From contig CBDBFA010000003.1 in the NCBI GenBank assembly GCA_965204545.1, forward strand, positions 2,418,001-2,482,000: a stretch of DNA of 64,000 nt, read 5' to 3'. Shown here in pieces: positions 7,559 through 15,879 of the stretch; the first letter of the stretch is position 1, and each line of letters starts with the position of its first letter. The position numbers and the translations under genes were made by a program. The DNA comes from JAABVD01 sp965204545 (GTDB taxonomy: Bacteria; Verrucomicrobiota; Verrucomicrobiia; Opitutales; UBA2995). A model generated the notes under the pieces. That model made no database searches. It was not told the DNA's origin and was given only the letters and a program-made list of their open reading frames with translations.

Positions 7559-8587
7559 ATGCGTACCTCGGATTTCGATTATGATCTGCCCCGGGACTTG
7601 ATCGCCCAAAATCCCATCGCTCCGCGCGACCGGTCCCGATTGATGGTATTGGGCCGAGAGAGCGGGTCTCTCGCGCACAAGCATTTTTACGATTTGCCGG
7701 AACTTCTGAGGAAGGGAGATGTGCTGGTATTGAACGATACCAAGGTGCTGCCGGCCCGGTTGTTTGGGACCATTCCCGAGGTTGGGGGGAAAAAGGTGGA
7801 GGTGCTCCTCCTCAACGAGTCAGTCGGCCCATTGCAACGCGTCTTGGCCAAACCGGCCAGGAAACTCCGCATGGGGTGCGAGGTGGCATTCGACGACCGG
7901 TTGCGGGCCGAGGTGATGGGGGTGGAAGAGGATGGAACGAGGCTGCTCCGGTTCGATTGCCATCCATCGGAATTGCCCCGGCATCTGGACCGCATCGGAC
8001 ATGCCCCGCTCCCACCGTATATCAAGGAATCCCGTGCTTCTGCGGACCAGTATCAGACCATATACGCCCGGGACCCGGGGAGCAGCGCGGCCCCCACGGC
8101 GGGACTCCATTTTACCGGGGAGCTGTTTGCCAGGTTGGAATCTGTCGGTGTGCAGGTGGAAAAGTTGACGCTGCACGTGGGCAGAGGAACCTTTCAGGAT
8201 GTCAAGGCCGACCGCTTGGAGGATCATACCATGCATGCGGAGCATTTCGAGCTTCCAAAGGCTGTGGCAGATCGCTTGAACCGGGTCAAGGAACGGGGCG
8301 GTCGAATACTGGCGGTCGGGAGCACCTCGGTCCGCGTCCTGGAAACTGCCGCCGGCAGGCGGGGCCGCCTGACACCCCAAGTGTCGCGGACGGAACTGTT
8401 CATTTACCCCGGATACGAGTGGAAATTTGTCGATGCCATGATCACCAATTTCCATTTACCCAAGAGTACCTTGCTCATGTTGGTCTCTAGTTTTGCCGGC
8501 AAGGATCCCGTGTTTCGGGCCTATGCGGAAGCCATACGCCGGAAATACCGCTTTTTCAGCTTCGGGGATGCCATGCTGATTCAATAA
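7559..8587 (+). CDS. queA: S-adenosylmethionine:tRNA ribosyltransferase-isomerase QueA
   Basis: QueA transfers and isomerises the ribosyl moiety of SAM onto preQ1 in tRNA to give epoxyqueuosine. The 342-residue length is typical. Family motifs seen are YDLPRDLIAQNPIAPRD.SR at the N-terminus, VLNDTKVLPARLFG, PTAGLHFT in the middle, and ITNFHLPKSTLLMLVSSFAG near the end. The ATG at 7559 follows the tgt stop by 4 bases with GAGGAT just upstream, so the two genes form an operon with consecutive reactions. Confidence 0.97.
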   Translation: MRTSDFDYDLPRDLIAQNPIAPRDRSRLMVLGRESGSLAHKHFYDLPELLRKGDVLVLNDTKVLPARLFGTIPEVGGKKVEVLLLNESVGPLQRVLAKPARKLRMGCEVAFDDRLRAEVMGVEEDGTRLLRFDCHPSELPRHLDRIGHAPLPPYIKESRASADQYQTIYARDPGSSAAPTAGLHFTGELFARLESVGVQVEKLTLHVGRGTFQDVKADRLEDHTMHAEHFELPKAVADRLNRVKERGGRILAVGSTSVRVLETAAGRRGRLTPQVSRTELFIYPGYEWKFVDAMITNFHLPKSTLLMLVSSFAGKDPVFRAYAEAIRRKYRFFSFGDAMLIQ

Positions 8588-8993
8588 TCCTTATTTTTTA
8601 ACCACGGATCACACAGATGACCACGGATGAGGAGAAAATAACCACAGAGAACCCAGAGAACACAGAGGAGGAAGCAAGAAGGAAGAAAAAGCTGAGATTA
8701 ATCGTGATCATGATCGTGATCGTGATCTTGATCGAAAAAAGGTAAAGACTCTCGCCAAGATCGCCAAGACCGCTAAGAGGCGCCCCTTTCTTCTACGCCA
8801 GCGGCGTTAAACTCCAAAGCTTGAAATCAAAAGACTTTATTCTTAAAAAATCCTGTTCGCGAAGCGATCCTGTTGCGGCGCAGCCGCATCAAGCGACTGA
8901 AAGGAGCGTTGTTAATTAATATTCCGAATCCTGTGCATCCATGTTTCATTTTCGGGATTGATTGAACCTGCCCAAGCTATAACAAGTAAGGGC
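8588..8993. repeat. Gene-free stretch of dispersed repeats before queF
   Basis: It contains 'accacggatcacacagatgaccacgg', 'aaccacagagaacccagagaacacagagg', a GATC array (8699-8735), 'ctctcgccaagatcgccaag' and the 'cctgttcgcgaagcgatcctgtt' unit at about 8850-8915, the second copy of the unit at about 4620. No gene is seen. Confidence 0.75.
8699..8735 (+). repeat. GATC hexamer array
   Basis: Five GATC sites at exact 6-bp spacing with variable preceding bases (GT, AT, GT, GT, TT), bounded by AATC on the left and GAAAA on the right. Confidence 0.85.
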
Positions 8994-9344
8994 ATGGCAA
9001 TCGACCTGTTCGATAATCCGAACCCGGAGAGAGACTATGAAATCCGTCACGTGGCGGAGGAGTTTAGCTCGGTCTGCCCGGTCACGGGACATCCGGATTT
9101 TGGAAGGATCGTGCTCACCTACGTTGCCGATGCCAGGTGTATTGAGCTGAAATCCTACAAGGAATATTTGCAGGTATACCGCAACCAGGGAATTTATTAC
9201 GAAGCGCTCACCAACAAAATCCTGAATGACTTGGTCGAATGCTGCGCTCCCCGCTGGATGAAAGTCGAGACCATCTGGAAGGGTAGGGGAGGCATTCATT
9301 CCCGCGTAACCGCCGAGTACAAAAGCCCGAGGACGGGCAATTAG
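8994..9344 (+). CDS. queF: NADPH-dependent 7-cyano-7-deazaguanine reductase QueF
   Basis: QueF reduces the nitrile preQ0 to the amine preQ1. The 116-residue unimodular form shows the catalytic cysteine in SSVCPVTGHPDF and the QueF motif IELKSYKEYL, followed by RNQGIYYEALTNKI, and GRGGIHSRV near the C-terminus. The ATG at 8994 is preferred to an upstream TTG in frame because the extra residues are not QueF-like. The last codons (ACG GGC AAT TAG) are formed by a tailed palindrome repeat, so the stop codon is repeat-derived. Confidence 0.95.
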   Translation: MAIDLFDNPNPERDYEIRHVAEEFSSVCPVTGHPDFGRIVLTYVADARCIELKSYKEYLQVYRNQGIYYEALTNKILNDLVECCAPRWMKVETIWKGRGGIHSRVTAEYKSPRTGN

Positions 9345-9418
9345 GTATTAGGAATGAGGAATGAGGAATGAGGAATTGAAAAGAGATGCTGAGAGGGGAT
9401 TAACCACAGAGGCTTATT

Positions 9419-9448
9419 AATCGTGATCGTGATCGTGATCCTGATCGA
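9419..9448 (+). repeat. GATC hexamer array
   Basis: TAATCGTGATCGTGATC continues to CCTGATCGAAATGG, with four GATC sites at 6-bp steps. Confidence 0.82.
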
Positions 9449-9552
9449 AATGGACTCTCGCCAAGCTCGAAAAGAAGCGCCAAGAGGAGGAATTAGGATG
9501 AAGGAGATAAACCGCCGATTACGCAGATGAGCACAGATTTGTAAAGGAGGGG

Positions 9553-9634
9553 GGACATTCCTGCCTGTCACGCCGGGAGGCGGGCACCCATTTACTTAAT
9601 AAGGCGGGTTGGAAAACCCGCCCTCCGTTAAATC
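9553..9634 (+). mobile_element. Truncated copy of the 170-bp MITE-like element
   Basis: It matches the right-hand half of the complete elements, from CATTCCTGCCTGTCACGCC to the terminal CCGTTAAATC, and lacks the left terminal repeat. Confidence 0.7.
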
Positions 9635-9679
9635 CTTCTTTGCGCCTTTTGTGCTTTTTGTGGTTCCCTCTCCCCATTC

Positions 9680-10339
9680 CTAATTGGCGCCCCCCGGCGC
9701 CTCTGAATCTGTATCCTCTTCATCCACCTCATAGATCTTGTGCAACTGGTAACCGGCCCGGAAGGGGTGCTTCCCCTCTTTGACCTTTCGGTTGATCAGT
9801 TGAAGGATGGCGCGGTCGTTCCGCTTGGACCATTCGGGGTGGAGCCAGATCGAACCGGTGCACCAGACGTGGCCGATCTCCTTTTCCCAATAGTCGACGG
9901 CCTGCAGGGAATCGACCACGATTTTTAACTCATCGGCGCGGACGAGGCAGTCGAGGATCGGTTTTTTCCATTCCTTCGGGCTAACCGTGACCCAGTCAAA
10001 TGTCCCTCGAAGGGGAAAGGCGCCTGATGTTTCCAAATGGACCTTAAGCTTGCGTTCCCGAAGGCAATGGGTGAGTTCACTGAGATCGTGAATGGCCGGT
10101 TCACCCCCGGTAATGACGACGATCTGGGGACGACGTTCAGCCGCCCTTTCAGCCAGTTTCCAGGGCAAGATCTTTTCCACTTTTTCAGGGATATGATCGG
10201 GATGCCAGGTGCCGGCGGAATCGCACCAGGGGCAGTGGACCGGACAGCCGTAGAGGCGGATAAAATAGGCCGACTTTCCCATTTGGCAGCCTTCCCCCTG
10301 CCAACTGAAAAATGTCTCGTAAACCGGGAGTTTTTTCAT
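9680..10339 (-). CDS. queE: 7-carboxy-7-deazaguanine synthase QueE (radical SAM)
   Basis: QueE rearranges 6-carboxytetrahydropterin to 7-carboxy-7-deazaguanine. The 219-residue protein begins MKKLPVYETFFSWQGEG, with the radical-SAM 4Fe-4S cysteines in LYGCPVHCPWCDS (Cys-x3-Cys-x2-Cys) and VITGGEPA as the SAM-binding glycine motif. The last residues EAPGGAN and the stop codon derive from a GGCGCC palindrome with an AATTAGG tail. It is followed downstream, in convergent orientation, by queF. Confidence 0.95.
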   Translation of the reverse strand: MKKLPVYETFFSWQGEGCQMGKSAYFIRLYGCPVHCPWCDSAGTWHPDHIPEKVEKILPWKLAERAAERRPQIVVITGGEPAIHDLSELTHCLRERKLKVHLETSGAFPLRGTFDWVTVSPKEWKKPILDCLVRADELKIVVDSLQAVDYWEKEIGHVWCTGSIWLHPEWSKRNDRAILQLINRKVKEGKHPFRAGYQLHKIYEVDEEDTDSEAPGGAN

Positions 10340-10455
10340 GGTATTTCGGGGACGGGACAGTGTTGCCTTTCAGGGTCGGTCGTCTTGTAAGAGTGTATGG
10401 AGTACAATGGAATACAGTTTTAAAGACCTGACCCTTTTCTTGCTCAGGACACAGT

Positions 10456-10884
10456 TCATGGTCTGTATTCGGCTGCGTTCTTGGCGTCCTCGAATACTTC
10501 CAGGGCGACCAGGAATACGCGTTCGCCGTGATGCTTCTTCAGGAGGGGCTCTATGGCGTAAAAGACGTGTTGGGCAATTCCTTCGGCCGAGCAACTTTCC
10601 AATGGGTAGGATTTGAAGGCCCCGGGAAATTGCCCCACCAATTTTTGGGAAACTGCGTCGTCGAGGTTGTGGAGATAGGCGTGGTCGATGTTTTCCACCA
10701 GCCAATCCCGGATAAATTTCATGTCCGAGAAGTCGACCACGAACCCCGCTTCATCCAGCTCATGACAACCAAAGGTAAATTTGAAGGACCAATTGTGCCC
10801 GTGTATGAACGAACAATGGCCCCCATGCTTGTGCTGCCGGTGGGCAAAGGGGATGTCGCTATAGTTCTTTGAACAGGTAAACAT
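10456..10884 (-). CDS. queD: 6-carboxy-5,6,7,8-tetrahydropterin synthase QueD
   Basis: QueD converts dihydroneopterin triphosphate to 6-carboxytetrahydropterin, the first committed queuosine step. The zinc and catalytic motif is seen as HCSFIHGHNW (Cys-x3-His-x-His), with FAHRQHKHGG before it, and NIDHAYLHNLD later. The start MFTCSKNYSD at 10884 is chosen because the frame upstream only translates a CAGCATCCAGCATCC-type repeat and a GGCACAAA array. The product is 142 residues. It sits between queC and queE on the same strand. Confidence 0.94.
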   Translation of the reverse strand: MFTCSKNYSDIPFAHRQHKHGGHCSFIHGHNWSFKFTFGCHELDEAGFVVDFSDMKFIRDWLVENIDHAYLHNLDDAVSQKLVGQFPGAFKSYPLESCSAEGIAQHVFYAIEPLLKKHHGERVFLVALEVFEDAKNAAEYRP

Positions 10885-10940
10885 GGGACTGGATGCTGGA
10901 TGCTGGATGCTGGCCAGAGCGTCTTGTAAAGAGTCAATTC

Positions 10941-11702
10941 CTAATTGGCGCATCCTGGCGCCTCTTCCTTTGTGCCTCTGTGCCTTTGTGCCTCTGTGCC
11001 TTTGTGCCTTTGTGCCTTTTCTTCCATTCCTAATTGCTTCCCCGCAGGGGAAGCGTAACGGGTTGGGTCCTCCACCCCGGCTTGGTGAAATGCCTCGCGG
11101 CGTTCGAAGCATGTGCCACAACGCCCGCAGTGGTATTGGCCGCCTTCGTAACAGGACCAGGTCCGGGCAAAGGGGACACCCAAAGCTGCTCCGCGCTGAA
11201 CGATGGCCGTTTTATCCAGGTGGACGAAGGGCCGGTTGAGGCTGATTTCCCTCCAGTCCGCCAATCGGATGGCTTTGTCCAGGGCCTGGGCGAAAGGCTC
11301 CCGGCAATCGGGGTAAATGGCGTGATCACCGGAATGGGCCGCGTAGGATACCGAATCAGCCCGCAAAGAAATGGCCCATGATGTGGCCAGGGCCAGAATC
11401 AGCATATTGCGGTTGGGCACCACCGTGGCCTTCATGGAGGGTTCCGCATAGTGGCCTTGAGGGATGGGAAGGTTCGGGTTGGTCAGGCTGCATCCCTCCA
11501 GCAATTTGCCCAGGGAGGAGAGATCGATGGTCTTGTGGGTCAGGCCGAGACGTCTTGTGATGGCCCGGGCCGAGTCGATTTCCCTGCGGTGACGCTGACC
11601 GTAGTCGACCGACAAGGCCGATACGTTGCCGCCCTCCGCTATGAGATGGTAAAGGAGGACGGTCGAATCCAATCCCCCGGAATAAGCGAGTACGGTTTTC
11701 AT
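10941..11702 (-). CDS. queC: 7-cyano-7-deazaguanine synthase QueC
   Basis: QueC makes preQ0 from 7-carboxy-7-deazaguanine, ammonia and ATP. The PP-loop AYSGGLDSTVLLYHL is at the N-terminus and the zinc cysteines are in CYEGGQYHCGRCGTCFERRE. The start MKTVLAYSGG at 11702 fits the family; an in-frame extension upstream does not. The genuine protein probably ended near ASPAGKQLG. The following 30 or so residues (KAQRHKGTEAQRHRGTK, then APGCAN) are translated from a GGCACAAA array and a tailed palindrome and give a repeat-derived C-terminus. Confidence 0.95.
   Translation of the reverse strand: MKTVLAYSGGLDSTVLLYHLIAEGGNVSALSVDYGQRHRREIDSARAITRRLGLTHKTIDLSSLGKLLEGCSLTNPNLPIPQGHYAEPSMKATVVPNRNMLILALATSWAISLRADSVSYAAHSGDHAIYPDCREPFAQALDKAIRLADWREISLNRPFVHLDKTAIVQRGAALGVPFARTWSCYEGGQYHCGRCGTCFERREAFHQAGVEDPTRYASPAGKQLGMEEKAQRHKGTEAQRHRGTKEEAPGCAN
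10968..11018 (-). repeat. (GGCACAAA)n array inside the queC 3' end
   Basis: Six alternating CTTTGTGCC and CTCTGTGCC units are translated in the queC frame as KAQRHKGTEAQRHRGTK. A palindrome (GCTTCCCCGCAGGGGAAGC, about 11034-11052) sits on its upstream side. Confidence 0.85.
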
Positions 11703-12322
11703 TAAATTCAGTGGTTTCAGGCCCAATCCTTCGACCAACTCGGACATCTCAAGACGGGCGCATGGCCTGGGAATTTTTAGCAGGCAGGGGAAACCTGGAT
11801 AATGCCGGGTACTGTGGCAACTTTAAATTTGATTTGAGCTCCAGACCAGAACGGAGGGCGGGTTTTCCAACCCGCCTATTCGTAGGGGCGAGGCATGCCT
11901 CGCCCACATTCCTGCCAGTTACGCCGTAGTCCATGAAGGCGGACCTGTCACGCCGGGAGGCGGGTCCCCCATTACCATTATTTGGCGGGTTGGAAAACCC
12001 GCCCTCCGTTAAATCCAGTTCTCGCAGCGTTGTTTTAAAATTATCTGCGCCAATCTGCGCAATCTGCGGTTCCTCCCTCCCAATTCCTCATTCCTCATTC
12101 CTAATTCCTAATTGGCGTCCTCGGCGCCTTCCCCTCTCCAACGGGCTCCAGCCCTCTCCCTCTCAGCATCTCTAATCCTCTTGGCGTTCTTGGAGCTCTT
12201 TGCAAGAGTCACTTCTCCATCCTTGAATTCCGTGGTTAATTTTCCCTCTCAGCAACTCAGGTCCTTTGTGCCTTGGCCTCAGCCAATTCCTAATTCCTAA
12301 TTAGCTCCGCAGGCGCCTACCC
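11703..12322. repeat. 620-bp gene-free region between divergent queC and queG
   Basis: The region holds a full MITE-like element (11850-12014). Behind it are 'ctcgcagcgttgttttaaaa' and 'tctgcgcaatctgcggttcc', both also found behind the copy at 24878-25048. Then come two GGAATTA-tailed palindromes (about 12083-12130 and 12287-12316). Promoters for queC and queG must lie here, but I cannot identify them. Confidence 0.75.
11850..12014 (+). mobile_element. MITE-like nested palindrome element, copy A
   Basis: The ends are AACGGAGGGCGGGTT and AACCCGCCCTCCGTT in inverted orientation. Inside are the palindromes GGCGGGTTTTCCAACCCGCC and GCGAGGCATGCCTCGC. No coding capacity is present. It is near-identical to copies at 24878, 25510 and 29100. 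Confidence 0.8.
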
Positions 12323-13363
12323 ATGTCCACCCCGCCCTCACTCACCGAACAATGCCGGGAGCAAGCCCTTAATCTCGGTTTTGATCTCTGCGGTTTCGCC
12401 CCCATTGACGTGAAGCTGCGCAAGGAATATTACCGGCAGTGGATAGAAGAAGGTCGACACGGCTCCATGACCTGGATGGAGCGAAATAACGATCGTCGCC
12501 TCAACCCCGCCAAAATAATCCCCGAAGCCCGTTCCATAGTCATGGTTGGATTGAACTATTTTCAGCGCCAGCCGGACATGCGGGGTCGCATAGCCAAATA
12601 TGCCCTGGGAGGGGATTACCACCCCTTGATGTACAAGCGGCTGAAAAAATTGTGCGCCTGGATGCGAGAGAGGGGTGGGGCGCAAAAACCATACGTCGAT
12701 ACCGGGCCCGTTCTGGAGAAGCCCATCGCGGTCGAGGCCGGTCTGGGGTGGTTGAGCAAAAGCACCCTGTTGCTGCACCGAAAGTTCGGGACCTGGTTGT
12801 TTCTGGGCGCCGTAGTGACCACGCTTGAATTCGAGCCCGACCCGGTCGAATCGGACCACTGCGGCAATTGCCGGCGTTGTCTGGACGTTTGTCCCACCGA
12901 TGCCTTCCCCGCCCCCTATCAGTTGGATGCTTCCCGGTGCATTTCCTACCTCACCATCGAGCACCGCGGTTCCATACCTGTCGCCTTTCGCGAATCCATC
13001 GGGGACCGGGTCTTTGGTTGCGATGATTGTCTCGACGTTTGTCCCTGGAACCGATGGGCTCAAACCACACGGGAGACCAAATTCCTCTTCCCGGGACTGC
13101 CGGATTTGCGGGAAACTTTGAGTTGGAAAGAGGAGGACTTTACCCGGCATTTCCGGGGAACCCCTCTGGCCCGCTTGAAGCTGCCCCGCTGGAAGCGCAA
13201 TGTTTGCGTGGTTCTGGGGAATATCGGGACCGACTTGGATCTCCCGGCTTTGGCATTTCTGACCCGGGGAGGGGATGCGATGGTGGCCGAACACGCCAAT
13301 TGGGCCATTGAGCAAATAACTTCGAGACGGGTTAACCACAGAGGAAAAAAAACTGAAGGCTAA
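12323..13363 (+). CDS. queG: Epoxyqueuosine reductase QueG
   Basis: QueG reduces epoxyqueuosine to queuosine in tRNA, using cobalamin and two 4Fe-4S clusters. The 346-residue protein shows the cluster motifs CGNCRRCLDVCPTDAFPA and CDDCLDVCPWNRW, DTGPVLEKPIAVEAGLGW around the active site, and a C-terminal HEAT-like repeat (CVVLGNIGTDLDLPALAFL). The final residues VNHRGKKTEG are read from an 'accacagaggaa' repeat, so the stop is again repeat-derived. With tgt, queA, queF, queE, queD and queC nearby, this completes the pathway from dihydroneopterin triphosphate to Q. Confidence 0.96.
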   Translation: MSTPPSLTEQCREQALNLGFDLCGFAPIDVKLRKEYYRQWIEEGRHGSMTWMERNNDRRLNPAKIIPEARSIVMVGLNYFQRQPDMRGRIAKYALGGDYHPLMYKRLKKLCAWMRERGGAQKPYVDTGPVLEKPIAVEAGLGWLSKSTLLLHRKFGTWLFLGAVVTTLEFEPDPVESDHCGNCRRCLDVCPTDAFPAPYQLDASRCISYLTIEHRGSIPVAFRESIGDRVFGCDDCLDVCPWNRWAQTTRETKFLFPGLPDLRETLSWKEEDFTRHFRGTPLARLKLPRWKRNVCVVLGNIGTDLDLPALAFLTRGGDAMVAEHANWAIEQITSRRVNHRGKKTEG

Positions 13364-13384
13364 AATGGCTGAAGGTGCCGGGAT

Positions 13385-13423
13385 TAATCGTGATCTTGAT
13401 CTTGATCTTGATCTTGATCGAAA
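13385..13423 (+). repeat. GATC hexamer array (TTGATC-rich)
   Basis: AATCGTGATCTTGATCTTGATC continues to GAAAAG; five GATC sites at 6-bp spacing, mostly preceded by TT. Confidence 0.85.
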
Positions 13424-13479
13424 AGAAAGGAATCTTGGAGTGTTGGGATGTTGGATTGAGGGATTAACCCGCAAATCTC

Positions 13480-13750
13480 ACTTACCGAGCGAATGCGACA
13501 TCTCCCAATTTTCTACTGCGCTCCGGTATGTCGGCACTGCGAGGACGCAGTAGCCCTACCAATCATCAATAACGGTAGGGCGAGAGCATCCTTGCTCTGC
13601 CGCTGTAAGTGACGGTATGTCGGCACTGGAGTGGACTTCGTTGGATTCGCTACTTTGCAGGGTGTGGACCCGGCTTCACCCCCGAATCTGTACGAAACCC
13701 CCGCCAGCACTCGACCTCCGTTCGCTCGTCACGAATTGTGTGAGATATGC
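13480..13750 (-). repeat. Complex intergenic repeat with GCTCTTGCC stem-loop, copy 1
   Basis: It contains CTCACTTACCGAGCGAA, TGCGAGGACGCAGTAGCCCT, and CCTACCAATCATCAATAACGG followed by a stem-loop of GGGCGAGAGCATCC and TTGCTCTGCC. The core is the reverse complement of the repeat at 43079-43290. Confidence 0.75.
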
Positions 13751-13935
13751 GGGTTAACCACAGAGGATAAGAGATGCTGAATTGCTGAGATTCTGAGAGG
13801 CACCGTTGGCACCTTTTGCCCCCATCACCTCGCTTTTACGCCAACGGCGCCTTCCCGCAGGGGAAGACCAATCCTTATCTTCCTCTTGCGCCTTTTGTGC
13901 TTTTTGTGGTTTCCTCCTTCCACCAGATTTAACTT

Positions 13936-15720
13936 ATGACGCTTCGATCCTTTTTCTCAATCTCTTGTTTAACCGCGATTGCCGGCTGGGGAACTGCCAT
14001 CGCTGAACAGCGCCCCAACGTGGTCCTGGTGATCACCGACGACCAGGGCCATGGCGATATTTCCGCCCACGGTAATACCGTTCTCAAGACACCTGCCCTG
14101 GATGAACTGCATGGGGAGAGCATCCGGTTGACCGACTATCACGTCAGCCCCACTTGCTCGCCCACCCGGGGAGCTTTGATGAGCGGACACTTCACCAATC
14201 GGGCCGGTCCCTGGCACACCATCATGGGACGTTCTTTGCTTTTTAGGGGTGAAGCAACTTTGGGTTCAGTCTTCGCCGACTCCGGATACCGCACCGGCAT
14301 GTTTGGCAAATGGCACCTGGGGGACAACTATCCCTATCGTCCGGAGGACCGGGGATTTCATGAGGTGGTTCGCCACGGAGGGGGCGGTGTAGGGCAAACT
14401 CCCGACTACTGGAATAACGCTTATTTTGACGACACCTATTTCCACAACGGCAAACCTAAGAAGTTCGAGGGTTATTGCACGGATGTTTACTTCGATTCGG
14501 CCAAGCGATTCATAGAGGACAGTGTGGCCCGGGAAAAACCTTTCTTCGCCTTTATCTCGACCAATGCTCCCCACAGTCCCTTTCACGTGGCGGACCGTTA
14601 TTGGAAGCCGTATCTGGAGAAAGGTTTGTCGGAAAGGGAGGCCATTTTCTTTGGTATGATTGCCAATATCGACGACAACGTTGGCGCCATCCGTGAATGG
14701 CTCGAGGCCAAAGGTCTGAAGGAAAACACCCTTTTCATTTTTACCACCGACAACGGCACCGCCAACGGGGAAAATGTTTGGAATTCGGGCATGCGCGGGA
14801 AGAAGGGCAGCGAGTACGACGGCGGGCACCGAGTGCCCTTTTTTCTGCATTGGCCCAAGGCCGGGCTGATGGAAGGCCGCGATGTTGCCCAGTTGAGCGC
14901 CCACGTCGATGTGCTGCCCACTTTGATCGACCTGTGCGGGCTCCAGGCTCCCATGGATTATTTCTTCGATGGCCGGTCCCTGGCCCCGTTGATTTTCCAA
15001 CTGCCCACGGCCTGGCCGGACCGCTACCTGGTGACCGATTCGCAACGGGTGCAGGATCCCATCAAATGGCGCAAGAGCAGCGTGATGACCCAACGCTGGC
15101 GCCTCATCAATGGGAAAGAACTCTACGATATGACAACCGACCCGGGCCAGGAGAAGGATATCGCGGCAGAACGCCCTGAGATGGTGAAAAAGTTGCGCGG
15201 GAACTACGAGGCTTGGTGGAAGAGCATTGAACCTGCCTTTTCCAAATTCGCCGACCTCGTGCTAGGCAATCCGGCGGAAAACCCCGCCCGGCTCACTGCC
15301 CACGAATGGCTCTCGGGCGATCGTGGCGTGGCCTGGAATCAGAGCGCGGTGCGCGCCGGTAAAGTAGGGAGCGGTTATCCCGGCAAGTGGGCCGTGGAGG
15401 TGGAATCTGCCGGAACCTACCGGTTTTCCCTGCGCCGATGGCCGGAGGAATCCAAAGCCGCCCTGGATGATGCCTTACCGCCTGGAGAACCGGTCCCGGG
15501 CCTGCAAGCTTTTCGCCAAACTCCCGGTAAAGCCCTCAAGTTTCAAAGCGCCTTCCTCAAAGTAGGCGACCAGTCCGCTGATAAACCGGTGTCTTCCGGG
15601 CAAGAAAAGGTTGATTTCTCCATGGAGTTACCAGCCGGTAAAACCTTTATCGAAGCCCATTTCACCACCACCGACGGTGAAAAGATGGCAGTTTACTACA
15701 TCATGGTGGAGAAGGTTTGA
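13936..15720 (+). CDS. Secreted sulfatase (formylglycine type)
   Basis: This 594-residue protein starts with a signal peptide (FFSISCLTAIAGWGTAIA) and has the alkaline-phosphatase-fold sulfatase domain. Seen are the metal site VVLVITDDQGHGD, the formylglycine motif CSPTRGALMSG (Cys followed by S-P-T-R), GKWHLGD, and FTTDNGTANGEN. Cys in the motif must be oxidised by a sulfatase-maturating enzyme, which is not in this window. Residues of about 440-594 form an extra C-terminal beta-rich region. Such enzymes desulfate polysaccharides and are abundant in marine Verrucomicrobiota, so a role in algal or mucin glycan use is likely; the substrate cannot be told. It stands alone. Confidence 0.93.
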   Translation: MTLRSFFSISCLTAIAGWGTAIAEQRPNVVLVITDDQGHGDISAHGNTVLKTPALDELHGESIRLTDYHVSPTCSPTRGALMSGHFTNRAGPWHTIMGRSLLFRGEATLGSVFADSGYRTGMFGKWHLGDNYPYRPEDRGFHEVVRHGGGGVGQTPDYWNNAYFDDTYFHNGKPKKFEGYCTDVYFDSAKRFIEDSVAREKPFFAFISTNAPHSPFHVADRYWKPYLEKGLSEREAIFFGMIANIDDNVGAIREWLEAKGLKENTLFIFTTDNGTANGENVWNSGMRGKKGSEYDGGHRVPFFLHWPKAGLMEGRDVAQLSAHVDVLPTLIDLCGLQAPMDYFFDGRSLAPLIFQLPTAWPDRYLVTDSQRVQDPIKWRKSSVMTQRWRLINGKELYDMTTDPGQEKDIAAERPEMVKKLRGNYEAWWKSIEPAFSKFADLVLGNPAENPARLTAHEWLSGDRGVAWNQSAVRAGKVGSGYPGKWAVEVESAGTYRFSLRRWPEESKAALDDALPPGEPVPGLQAFRQTPGKALKFQSAFLKVGDQSADKPVSSGQEKVDFSMELPAGKTFIEAHFTTTDGEKMAVYYIMVEKV

Positions 15721-15879
15721 CCCTTTTCCGGCGAAGCCGGATCAATGTCGATTCCTTATCTTGTGTATTTTGTACTTCTTGTGGCTATTTATCCTCATTT
15801 GTGAAATCCGTGGTCCATCTTCTCTCCACTAACCACTCTTCACTCTCCACTGGGCGCCAGCCCTCTGTGTCCTCTGTGG

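Larger units (their letters stand above)
9345..9679. repeat. Repeat-filled gap between convergent queF and queE
   Basis: It holds tandem 'aggaatgaggaatgagg', a GATC array (9419-9448), an 'actctcgccaagctcg' unit, and a truncated MITE-like element (9553-9634). No gene is seen. Confidence 0.75.
13364..13935. repeat. Repeat-rich gap between queG and the sulfatase gene
   Basis: It contains a GATC array (13385-13423), a complex repeat (13480-13750, listed separately), a 'gagatgctgaattgctgag' unit and a GGCGCC palindrome fragment at about 13850. No gene is seen. Confidence 0.75.

Noticed and set aside
10885..11121. N-terminal extension of queD
   Set aside because: The extra residues (KAQRHRGTKAQRHKG) only translate a GGCACAAA array and a CAGCATCC repeat; the QueD fold starts at 10884.
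11703..11760. preQ1 riboswitch upstream of queC
   Set aside because: The 60 bases before the queC start show no hairpin followed by an A-rich tail that would pair as in preQ1-I.
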